Shown: one piece after another, positions 28,387 through 35,149 of the stretch
Layout: every line of letters starts with the position of its first letter
How positions within the stretch are numbered: position 1 is the stretch's first letter
Origin: Candidatus Poseidonia sp.
Lineage (GTDB): Archaea > Thermoplasmatota > Poseidoniia > Poseidoniales > Poseidoniaceae
Length of the DNA: 35,149 nt
NCBI GenBank assembly: GCA_023254355.1
Contig: JALRLR010000005.1
Location: 1-35,149 of the forward strand
Direction: 5' to 3'
Made by a program: the position numbers and the translations under genes
The notes under the pieces: model-generated
What the model was told of the DNA's origin: nothing
What the model saw: only the letters and a program-made list of their open reading frames with translations
Database searches by the model: none

Positions 28387-30450
28387 GTGGTGAGCATGTT
28401 CAGCATGCAACGCTCGTTCGTCCGTTGGTGGTGCCTCACAGCGACGTTGCTGTTGAGCATCGTCTCGCCGTTGGGTGCCTCGTTGGCAACGGCCGGATTG
28501 ACCTCCGGTGATGGAGGAGGCGAGTTGTTTCTCTCTTGTCGTGAAGACAACGATTGCGTCCTGACGCCGACTCCGGTGGGTGAAGAGACCGTCTCTGGAC
28601 AGACCACCGCCACCGCCTTTCAACCTGAAACCCTGACCTTTGAGTTCCAGGCCGATCCCCCTCAACAACATGTTGCGTTGTTGCCCGATACGCTTCGCGA
28701 ACTCGAAATTGATTTTCGTCATCAAACCGAAGCCGGCAGTTGGTTCAGGCCTGCGTTGGAGGTCCGATTGGTCCTTGGTGAGAACGTGAACGAATGGGCG
28801 TTTGAGGCTCAGAACCTTCCTGATTTTTCCAGTTCAACGTACGTCCTTGAGAACGAAGCGTTGGACCTTGACCGTGGGCGTGTCCTGTGGGCCAATGAAC
28901 CCATTCGACTGTTCATCACCGTGACGCTTGACCGACCCGGTTCATGGGCCTTGAACATGCGTGGTGCTTCGGCACTGCAACTCGATGTTGAGTGGTCGTT
29001 GGACCCTGAAAGCGTGAACAGCGACGAGCCCACTTCCACGACCCAACCAAAGGACACGGCGTTTGAGGACCTGCATCGAGGGGCGTTGGTTGGGGCCGAC
29101 CATGACTGTTGGGCCTTCGAGGTGGAGACGCATGAAGTTTTGCGGTTGCTCGTTGAGTGGGAGCAGGTGCCCATCGAGGTTGAGCAACCGCACGGTGTCC
29201 CGGATTTGATCACGGCCGCCGGCCGTCGTGCGCCGGTGCCGGAGGTGCTGGTCGACGACGATGGGGATTCGGTGAAGATGACGTATCGCTGGCGAGCGCT
29301 TTCAACCGGTGACTACACGATGTGTTTGCACGGTTCACCCGAGAAAATCCAACCCTATGTATGGTCGGGCGTTTTTGGTTACGAGAGTTTTGGTCCCACC
29401 GACCCAACCGGCTTTGACACCACGAGTTACTATCCGCAAGGCGCTGCCATCCTTGGCAACCTCGATGACCCTTACACCCTTCACGGTCAAGGCGTAGCCT
29501 TGTTGTTGCTTTCGTTTGCGTTGCTCGGTGTGTTTGGGCTCATGGCGATGAGGCAAACGACCTCCTACGGTTTACGGTTTGGTATGTTTGTCCCAGGGGT
29601 CGTGTTGTTGTTGCTCGGAGGGGTTTTGCATCCCCTCTGGGCGATGGCCGATGAGGTCCAGCAGGAAGATGAAATCACCCTTGATGAGCTCATTGAGATG
29701 CGATTGCAGCAGTTGTGGGATGTCTCGGCGGATGGCGTGCCCGAACAAACCCTGTCCACCCACACGGGAGCGACGTGGGGCATGTTGGACGGTGAATCGT
29801 TGAAATTGAAGTTGACCGTTGAGCAAGCCGTCCCCCTTTCCGACGGTCGATGGCAACTGATCGTTCCTGAACTCGAAGCTCTGCGTCTTGATTCCGTCAT
29901 TTTTGGTCAAGTGGCGAAAGGTCAGACGCAAGGCAGTCAAGACGGCATGTTGGAGAGTCAAACCGTTCGATTTGTCCTCCTTGCCGGCCGTTCGCTCCTG
30001 CTCGACTTGCTGATGCTCGAAGCCTTGCTGGTGGTGGAAGAATTGCCGGAATCGTCGGTGTTCCACATCGAGACGACCATGGTTCAAACCCAAGCATCAG
30101 GTTCCATCGCAGCACCTGCATGGGGTACACGACCGTCTGCCATTCCTGCGAGCGAATGGGTGCGGCTTCAAGCCTCCTTGTTTCCCGAGCGGATCTCCAT
30201 CAGCCTTTGCGATTGCGATTTGGACCTGTTGGACGTGACCTTTTTGCCATCAAACGGTTTTGATGAGGCCGATGTCCCCCAAGGTGATTGGGGGTTGCGA
30301 AACGCCGTTGGTTTGTTGCCCTACGGTTCGGTGATGATGTGGAGTGGACTCTTGCTGGGTGTGGTCGCCACCTCGCTGGAGGTTCAACGAAATGTCCGAG
30401 CCCAACAACTGGCGGCGAGGTACATTCCTCGCACCGAGCGATGGAAGTGA
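28387..30450 (+). CDS. Large exported membrane-anchored protein, function unknown
   Basis: A 687-residue protein with an N-terminal signal peptide (about 10-40, RWWCLTATLLLSIVSPLGAS). A beta-rich exposed region of about 320 residues follows; its repeated FEFQAD...FRPALEVRLV and GSWALNMRG strands recall PPC or jelly-roll modules. Two close membrane segments lie at about 368-388 and 396-418. A second exposed region of 220 residues and a last membrane segment (about 647-667) precede a basic tail. No family is recognised. GTG 28387 is taken as the start because AGGAG lies 6 bases upstream (28376-28380); GTG 28390, ATG 28396 and ATG 28405 are alternatives. It ends 2 bases before the convergent TerB-like gene's stop. 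Confidence 0.72.
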   Translation: MVSMFSMQRSFVRWWCLTATLLLSIVSPLGASLATAGLTSGDGGGELFLSCREDNDCVLTPTPVGEETVSGQTTATAFQPETLTFEFQADPPQQHVALLPDTLRELEIDFRHQTEAGSWFRPALEVRLVLGENVNEWAFEAQNLPDFSSSTYVLENEALDLDRGRVLWANEPIRLFITVTLDRPGSWALNMRGASALQLDVEWSLDPESVNSDEPTSTTQPKDTAFEDLHRGALVGADHDCWAFEVETHEVLRLLVEWEQVPIEVEQPHGVPDLITAAGRRAPVPEVLVDDDGDSVKMTYRWRALSTGDYTMCLHGSPEKIQPYVWSGVFGYESFGPTDPTGFDTTSYYPQGAAILGNLDDPYTLHGQGVALLLLSFALLGVFGLMAMRQTTSYGLRFGMFVPGVVLLLLGGVLHPLWAMADEVQQEDEITLDELIEMRLQQLWDVSADGVPEQTLSTHTGATWGMLDGESLKLKLTVEQAVPLSDGRWQLIVPELEALRLDSVIFGQVAKGQTQGSQDGMLESQTVRFVLLAGRSLLLDLLMLEALLVVEELPESSVFHIETTMVQTQASGSIAAPAWGTRPSAIPASEWVRLQASLFPERISISLCDCDLDLLDVTFLPSNGFDEADVPQGDWGLRNAVGLLPYGSVMMWSGLLLGVVATSLEVQRNVRAQQLAARYIPRTERWK

Positions 30451-30452
30451 AT

Positions 30453-31067
30453 TCACGATTCACCTTGTTTCTTCAACTCAGAGGACACGGCCGCTGAGAC
30501 TTGCTCATCGGTCATGTTGGCCGCTTTGGCGGCTTCATCAATCGATTTCGCCTCTTCGTCCGTGATTTGGCCGTCAGAGGCAGCGGATTTGATGGCCGCT
30601 TCAACGTTCATCTTGGCGGCTTCGCTGTCAGTGATCCCCAGCGCTTGTTGGAAGGATTTGAGTTCCTTCAGTTCCTCTTCGGTGATGACCCCGTCCTCCC
30701 AGGCGGACTGGTAGGCGTGGAGCAAGAAGTCGCTGTAGGCCTCTTGGTTCAAGAGAACATCCCGAATCAGTCCGGTGTCAACCCCGCCACCCTCGGTCAT
30801 GTCTAGCAAAGCGATCGAGCGGCGAATTTCTTTGACGGCCATGTCCTTCAGCCCGTGTCCAGCCCAAACGGCACCGGCGGCAACGACGGCCGCAGAAAAC
30901 CAACGCATGACGTTGGCATCAACCAATTCGCCGGGCTCGACCAGATGAAACACGCCAAGGACCACCATGGCTGCTCCGCACATGACTTCGACCCAGTCGT
31001 TCAAATCGGGTTCATCGTCAAAGACGGAAAGGCGTTCTTCCACCATGGACTCCATGTCGTCGCTCAT
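30453..31067 (-). CDS. Membrane protein with TerB-like C-terminal domain
   Basis: A 204-residue protein with an acidic N-terminus, two membrane segments (about 26-43 and 53-73), and a helical C-terminal half facing the cytosol (about 105-200). That half has two repeats of the type DGVITEEELKELKSF and DGQITDEEAKSIDEAA. These resemble the TerB/DjlA-type domain, an all-helical module that binds metal or partner proteins at the membrane inner face and is named after tellurite-resistance operons. Nothing here points to tellurite itself. The ATG at 31067 is divergent from hel308; a near-palindromic AT element lies midway. Confidence 0.68.
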   Translation of the reverse strand: MSDDMESMVEERLSVFDDEPDLNDWVEVMCGAAMVVLGVFHLVEPGELVDANVMRWFSAAVVAAGAVWAGHGLKDMAVKEIRRSIALLDMTEGGGVDTGLIRDVLLNQEAYSDFLLHAYQSAWEDGVITEEELKELKSFQQALGITDSEAAKMNVEAAIKSAASDGQITDEEAKSIDEAAKAANMTDEQVSAAVSSELKKQGES

Positions 31068-31107
31068 GCATCAACCATCCCACGATGGGACTTAGGGATG
31101 TCGGCTT

Positions 31108-31119
31108 GGAAATATCTCC
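31108..31119. promoter_or_regulatory. Near-palindromic AT-rich element between terB-like gene and hel308
   Basis: GGAAATATCTCC reads almost the same on both strands and lies about 43 bases from the hel308 ATG and 46 from the TerB-like ATG. It could act as a bidirectional TATA element. A second dyad, TCCCA-CGA-TGGGA (31078-31090), lies next to the TerB-like start and may be an operator. Confidence 0.3.
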
Positions 31120-31155
31120 GTTGTCCTTTTGAACCGCTGCCCGAGATGGGGGTTT

Positions 31156-33756
31156 ATGGAGGGCGTTGAGCGAGATGTTTCTCGTCTTGACCTCCCCGAT
31201 ACCCTCAAGCATTTCCTCATTGATTCGTGGGGCATCAACACCTTGCATCCTCCACAAGCACAGGCCCTGCCAGCGCTCTTGCTCGGGAAAAACACCTTGG
31301 TTGCCATTCCGACCGCATCGGGGAAGTCACTTCTTGCTTACATGGCCATGGTGAAGCGCTTAAGTGAAGGTCATGACCGCTCGAAGGCCATTTACATCGT
31401 ACCGCTCAAAGCGCTGGCGATGGAGAAATACGAGGAATTGAGCGAATTGGGTCGTGCCCTGAACCTCTCCGTTGGATTGGGCATCGGCGATGCAACCTCG
31501 GAAGCGAAGAACATCAAGGAGTGCAACATCTTGGTCTGCACCTCAGAGAAGTTGGACTCGCTGCTTCGGCACAACGCCGAAATGGTGGCGGATGTTTGCT
31601 GCGTGATCGCCGATGAATTCCATCTCATGAACGATGGCACCCGCGGCCCTACGTTGGAAATCAACCTCACTCGGCTTCGCCACATCAAACCCGATGCTCA
31701 ACTGGTTGCGCTTTCGGCAACGGTGGGCAATGCTTCGGCGCTGGCCGAATGGTTGGAGGCCGAACTCGTGGTCTCCGAGTGGCGCCCTGTGGCGTTGGAA
31801 TACGCCACGTTTCACGATTTCCACGTTGAGCCTCGAAAAATTCAATCCCCCGGCGAAGGCGGGGCATCAAACCTCCTCAGCCCACCTCGTCACCTCGATG
31901 GGCTCAAGAGTCACCCGGTTTGGAGTGTGGTCAGCGATGGGCTGGACCAAAGCAGTCAGGTGCTGATGTTCGTCGGAACTCGGCGTAGTGCCCAATCCGA
32001 AGCGAAAAACCTCGCAAAACGGGTCAAAAAGCGCCTTGAAAAAGAGGAGCCCGAACGATATGCCGCGTTGCAGGAACTGGCTCAAACCCTTTCGGGAAGG
32101 AGCCAATCCAATCTCGCTGACCAATTGGCGAGTTGCCTTGCGGGCGGTGTCGGCTTCCATCACGCTGGGTTGACTCACGCACAACGAAAGGAGGTTGAAT
32201 CCGCCTTCAAGACGGGCCTTTTGGTCGCTTTGACCGCCACTCCCACGCTTGCAGCGGGGGTGAACTTGCCCGCTCGACGCGTGCTGGTTCGAGACCTCAA
32301 ACGCTGGGATGACGGCATGAGTCGGCCGCTGCCCGTGATGGAAGTACGCCAAATGCTCGGGCGGGCCGGCCGGCCGAAATACGACGACCGAGGTGAAGCA
32401 TGGGTCTATTGCAAAGGCACCGACGGCTGGGAAGTCGCTGATGCAGTGGCTGACCGATACTTCTTCGGACCCGTGGAAGACGTGACCTCAAAATTGGCTT
32501 CCGAGCCTGCGTTGCGGATGCACCTGCTCGCCAGCATCGCCACCGGAGGTCTGGTGCACCGGGGCGACATTGAACACTTTTTTTCGTCCACGTTCCTCGG
32601 AGCCACGCTCCCTGCCTCTCAACTCAAGGAACGCCTCTCAACCATGTTGACTTGGTTGGTTGAAGAGCGGTTCATCCGACGTTGCGGTGCCGATGAGCAC
32701 TACACGCCCCGAAGCGGATTGATGAAGGATGATGTGGAGGAGGCTTGGGACGACTCGGTCCCTGTGTGGGCCTCCAGCGCCATCGAGACCTCGGGCGTGG
32801 TCTGGGGCCCCGAACCCTCCTCCAACCCACCCCCTCATCGAGCCTCGCCCCACGGCCGCCCAACCTTCGGCTTCGCCTCTGCATTGGACCTCAATCCGGG
32901 CGTCGCGCCGGTGCTGCGGGATGTTGAAGATGGCCCGAACATGCGCTACGAAGCCACGGCCATGGGCGAACGGGTGACCCAACTCTACCTCGACCCCCTC
33001 TCCGCCTCAATCTTGCGAACAGGTTTGCGGCGAGCCGTGCGACGCATGGTCCGAATGGACGCCCCGGTTACGGATTTTGGCTTGCTTCACTTGGCCGTTA
33101 CCACCCCTGATTTTTCCTCGCTTTGGGCCAAATCCTCGGACCTCGAAATGAATTCACCCACGTGGCTCAAAGCCAACGCCGTGGAGGGGGAATGCTTGGT
33201 TGAACCCGGCTATGCAGAGGCCATGCTCAGCGATGTGAAGAGTGCCTGGATGATCGAGGAATGGACGGAGGAAACGACGCTCCGACAACTGGAAGCCGAT
33301 TTGGATGTCCTTCCCGGGGATGTCCATCATCGCGTGGACTTGATGGGATGGTTGTTGGCTGGCAGCCAACACATCGTGCTGACCGACGATGTCTTTGCTG
33401 ACGACCACATGCCCGTGGTCTCCCAACTCGTCCAACAAATCAGTATTCTTCAGCAACGCGTTCGTCACGGCTGCAAGTCCGATTTGCTCCAACTGGTTAA
33501 CATCCGTCATGTTGGTAGGCAACGAGCTCGGGAGTTGGCCTCGTTGGGCTTGCGAACTCCTGCTGATGTGATGCACATGCCCTCTGCCGTGCGAAACACG
33601 CTTCTGGCGAAACGTGGATGGGGGCCGTTATTGTTGGATAAAATACACCATGAAATTGAACGTGTCCTGCGGAAAAAAGGAAACGAAGCAACGGTGGAAC
33701 CCGTCCCAAGGGATGACGATGCACCGTTGGAGGGGGAACGAGCAGACCACCTTTGA
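31156..33756 (+). CDS. hel308: Hel308-type ATP-dependent DNA helicase
   Basis: An 866-residue superfamily 2 helicase of the archaeal Hel308/Ski2-like group, which unwinds stalled replication forks 3' to 5'. Motifs in order: HPPQAQALPALL (Q-motif region, 31-42), AIPTASGKS (Walker A, 50-58), ADEFH (152-156, a DEFH box), LSATVGNA (motif III), FHHAGL, ATPTLAAGVNLPARRV (motif V) and QMLGRAGRPKYDD (motif VI, 399-411). A winged helix and ratchet domain follow. A helix-hairpin-helix, VNIRHVGRQRARELASLG, sits near residue 782. Residues about 530-590 hold a Pro/Ser-rich insertion not usual for the family. ATG 31156 is preferred; the frame is open from a TTG at 31129. cgi121 follows 25 bases downstream, a known archaeal neighbourhood. 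Confidence 0.93.
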   Translation: MEGVERDVSRLDLPDTLKHFLIDSWGINTLHPPQAQALPALLLGKNTLVAIPTASGKSLLAYMAMVKRLSEGHDRSKAIYIVPLKALAMEKYEELSELGRALNLSVGLGIGDATSEAKNIKECNILVCTSEKLDSLLRHNAEMVADVCCVIADEFHLMNDGTRGPTLEINLTRLRHIKPDAQLVALSATVGNASALAEWLEAELVVSEWRPVALEYATFHDFHVEPRKIQSPGEGGASNLLSPPRHLDGLKSHPVWSVVSDGLDQSSQVLMFVGTRRSAQSEAKNLAKRVKKRLEKEEPERYAALQELAQTLSGRSQSNLADQLASCLAGGVGFHHAGLTHAQRKEVESAFKTGLLVALTATPTLAAGVNLPARRVLVRDLKRWDDGMSRPLPVMEVRQMLGRAGRPKYDDRGEAWVYCKGTDGWEVADAVADRYFFGPVEDVTSKLASEPALRMHLLASIATGGLVHRGDIEHFFSSTFLGATLPASQLKERLSTMLTWLVEERFIRRCGADEHYTPRSGLMKDDVEEAWDDSVPVWASSAIETSGVVWGPEPSSNPPPHRASPHGRPTFGFASALDLNPGVAPVLRDVEDGPNMRYEATAMGERVTQLYLDPLSASILRTGLRRAVRRMVRMDAPVTDFGLLHLAVTTPDFSSLWAKSSDLEMNSPTWLKANAVEGECLVEPGYAEAMLSDVKSAWMIEEWTEETTLRQLEADLDVLPGDVHHRVDLMGWLLAGSQHIVLTDDVFADDHMPVVSQLVQQISILQQRVRHGCKSDLLQLVNIRHVGRQRARELASLGLRTPADVMHMPSAVRNTLLAKRGWGPLLLDKIHHEIERVLRKKGNEATVEPVPRDDDAPLEGERADHL

Positions 33757-33781
33757 AAAACCACCAACCTCTCGCCCGTCC

Positions 33782-34348
33782 ATGGCACCAACTCGCTTTC
33801 CGCACGCGTTTGTGTCGTTCGGCTCCTCCGGCGATTCATCGCCGGTTGACGCCTTTCTGAAACAACGTCCCGATGCCCGTTGGGTGTTGCTCGGTCAGCA
33901 CGCCGTGCAATCGGAGATGCAATTGTGGACGGCTTGGGTGCAAGCCTCACGAAATGAGTTGAGGTCGTCCATGGTCGCTCGGTCAATCGACGCTGAGTTT
34001 CTTCGTTATCTTGCGGGCACGCACCACATTTCGGAGGCGTTTTCCCGTGCAGGCATTCAATCGGGAGACGAGGGGGCGTGGGTGGTCCATCTCCCGCAAG
34101 CCGATGGGGTTGCCAACGATCTGGGCCATCTCCAACCGACCGCCCGTGAAGATGAGGCGTTTAATACAACGTTAAGCAGTCTGGTGAATGGCCTTCAATG
34201 GTCGCTTGAATCACGCTCGAGTGAACTCTCTATAGAGGGCATGTCCCAGTTGGGCATCGACGTTGAAGGATGGGACGAAGCCCGATTGAGCGATGCCTTG
34301 TTGGCTCATATCTTGATGGCCGACGACCAAAGTTCATCCCACCGATAA
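33782..34348 (+). CDS. cgi121: KEOPS complex subunit Cgi121
   Basis: A 188-residue protein matching the Cgi121 family, the KEOPS subunit that recruits tRNA for the t6A37 modification made with Kae1, Bud32 and Pcc1. The recognisable stretch is RSIDAEFLRYLAGTHHISEAF followed by AGIQSGDEGAWVVHL (about 66-103). It corresponds to the helix where archaeal homologues read L-x-Y-L/A-x-x-R-Q-I-x-x-A and the following G-I strand. The N-terminal WVLLGQHAV (about 29-37) also fits. The C-terminal 60 residues are divergent. The frame is open from 33614 inside hel308, but conservation begins at 33782. It lies 25 bases after hel308 and is probably co-transcribed. Confidence 0.75.
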   Translation: MAPTRFPHAFVSFGSSGDSSPVDAFLKQRPDARWVLLGQHAVQSEMQLWTAWVQASRNELRSSMVARSIDAEFLRYLAGTHHISEAFSRAGIQSGDEGAWVVHLPQADGVANDLGHLQPTAREDEAFNTTLSSLVNGLQWSLESRSSELSIEGMSQLGIDVEGWDEARLSDALLAHILMADDQSSSHR

Positions 34349-34386
34349 GGGGAGAGTTCAAAGGCTACCTGTGCCTCCTTTCTTCC

Positions 34387-35149
34387 ATGGTGATGGCGGC
34401 CAAGCAAGGCGGAGAGCACATGCCTTCCACAGGGCGGTATTTGGACCAAGAAAAAGTACGCAAGGCCCTCGATGCGGCCCAAGAATTTGGCGCACAGTAC
34501 GCCGAAGTCCGTGTGATGGCCATCACCGAGTCCACCGTAGCGATGCGGGACGGTGTTTTGGAACGAGCCATTCCCGGACAAGATCTTGGATTGACTTTGA
34601 GGATCCTCGCTGACGGCGCCTGGGGGGTGCACTCCACCACCGACCTTGCTTCGTTGCCCGACCAAATTGAATCCACCACCCGACTGGCCAAGGCCGTTGC
34701 CAAACGCCGTTCTGCGAAGGATTCGCCCATCGGGTTAGCCGATGTCCCGGTGATTCAAGACGAGCAGCACTGGCGTTCGGTCCTCGATGTCCGACACACG
34801 GAACTTGACACAAAAATGGAGTTGATGAACGACCTTTATCGTGGTGCAAGCGGGCATGACGAGGTCGTTTCGGTGCGAACGGGTTGGAGCGATGAACACC
34901 TCCACACGGAACTCATGACGTCGGAAGGCATGGACCGCGTGTGGTCCTTCCAACGGTCGTTGATTCACGGAATGGTGACGGCCCGGCGTGACGGCGAAGT
35001 CGTGTCTTATCGAACCCGTCACGGTGGGCAAGGTGGCTTGGAAGTCATCCAAGCCTGCGACTTGGTCAACCTCGGGGAAGAAGCCCAGCGTGCTGCCATT
35101 CGCCTGCTTGCAGCGGAACGTGCCCCTTCTGGAAAAATGCCGTTGATCG
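34387..35149 (+). CDS. tldD: TldD/PmbA family protease, N-terminal part (runs off the window)
   Basis: A frame of 254 codons runs off the right edge without a stop. The N-terminal domain has YLDQEKVRKALDAAQEFGAQ, YAEVRVMAITESTVAMRDG, PGQDLGLTLRILADGAWGVH and a helical DLASLPDQIESTTRLAKAVA. This is the order seen in TldD, one half of the TldD-TldE heterodimer that degrades unfolded peptides and matures some modified peptides. The zinc-binding HExxxH, normally after this point, is near or beyond the edge and cannot be checked, so TldD and TldE/PmbA are not distinguished with certainty. ATG 34387, 34393 and 34420 are all possible starts. It begins 38 bases after cgi121. Confidence 0.82.
   Translation, partial: MVMAAKQGGEHMPSTGRYLDQEKVRKALDAAQEFGAQYAEVRVMAITESTVAMRDGVLERAIPGQDLGLTLRILADGAWGVHSTTDLASLPDQIESTTRLAKAVAKRRSAKDSPIGLADVPVIQDEQHWRSVLDVRHTELDTKMELMNDLYRGASGHDEVVSVRTGWSDEHLHTELMTSEGMDRVWSFQRSLIHGMVTARRDGEVVSYRTRHGGQGGLEVIQACDLVNLGEEAQRAAIRLLAAERAPSGKMPLI

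Noticed and set aside
27843-28511. Single 222-residue protein read straight through without frameshift
   Set aside because: After about 28115 this frame loses all SprT-like features and overlaps the next gene, while the -1 frame carries the HExxH and zinc ribbon.
30453-31067. Tellurite-resistance operon
   Set aside because: Only a TerB-like domain is present; no terC, terD or terZ neighbours.

Overview
The window most resembles a Marine Group II euryarchaeon (Candidatus Poseidoniales, Thermoplasmatota). Archaeal markers are a Hel308 helicase next to the KEOPS subunit Cgi121, an archaeal-type hypoxanthine phosphoribosyltransferase, TATA-like boxes about 27 bases before several start codons (typical of leaderless mRNAs), and one excellent archaeal Shine-Dalgarno site. 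These sit beside bacterial-looking genes (DNA gyrase A and B, a class II CCA-adding enzyme, type I dehydroquinase), a mix familiar in this lineage. Large secreted PKD-repeat proteins and very tight gene packing fit the same picture. The assignment comes from reading the sequence and was not tested by any search.

Layout. 1-2705: an unrecognised truncated gene, hpt and a GcvH-like lipoyl protein on the minus strand, then a divergent acyl-CoA dehydrogenase. 2706-5689: an EF-hand protein and a CCA-adding enzyme on minus, divergent from a small ParB-like gene that resembles the free serine kinase SerK. 5667-11354: a three-gene minus-strand cluster (membrane protein, HEAT-repeat protein, M61 aminopeptidase with PDZ), a divergent DUF2085 membrane protein, and a thymidylate kinase with a long unexplained C-terminal half. 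11357-18850: an Ig-like membrane protein, then a cell-surface block of a membrane-anchored M28/glutaminyl-cyclase-like enzyme, a roughly 1400-residue zinc peptidase with six PKD domains, and an anchored exported protein. 18877-25966: aroD, gyrB-gyrA and a LeuA-type synthase. 25967-31067: an AstE/AspA-type deacylase, a hotdog thioesterase, a frameshifted SprT-like gene, a large anchored surface protein and a TerB-like membrane protein. 31156-35149: hel308, cgi121 and the start of tldD.

Themes: nucleotide salvage and supply (hpt, tmk), DNA topology and repair (gyrBA, hel308, sprT-like), tRNA maturation (cca, cgi121), serine/aromatic/branched-chain amino-acid metabolism (serK-like, aroD, leuA-like), and extracellular or envelope protein turnover (M28, PKD peptidase, M61, several anchored proteins). 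I see no rRNA, tRNA, CRISPR array, insertion sequence or integrase. All six convergent gene pairs overlap or end within 26 bases of each other. The longest gene-free stretch is 281 bases (19675-19955, upstream of gyrB) and contains a dyad and a foldable leader.
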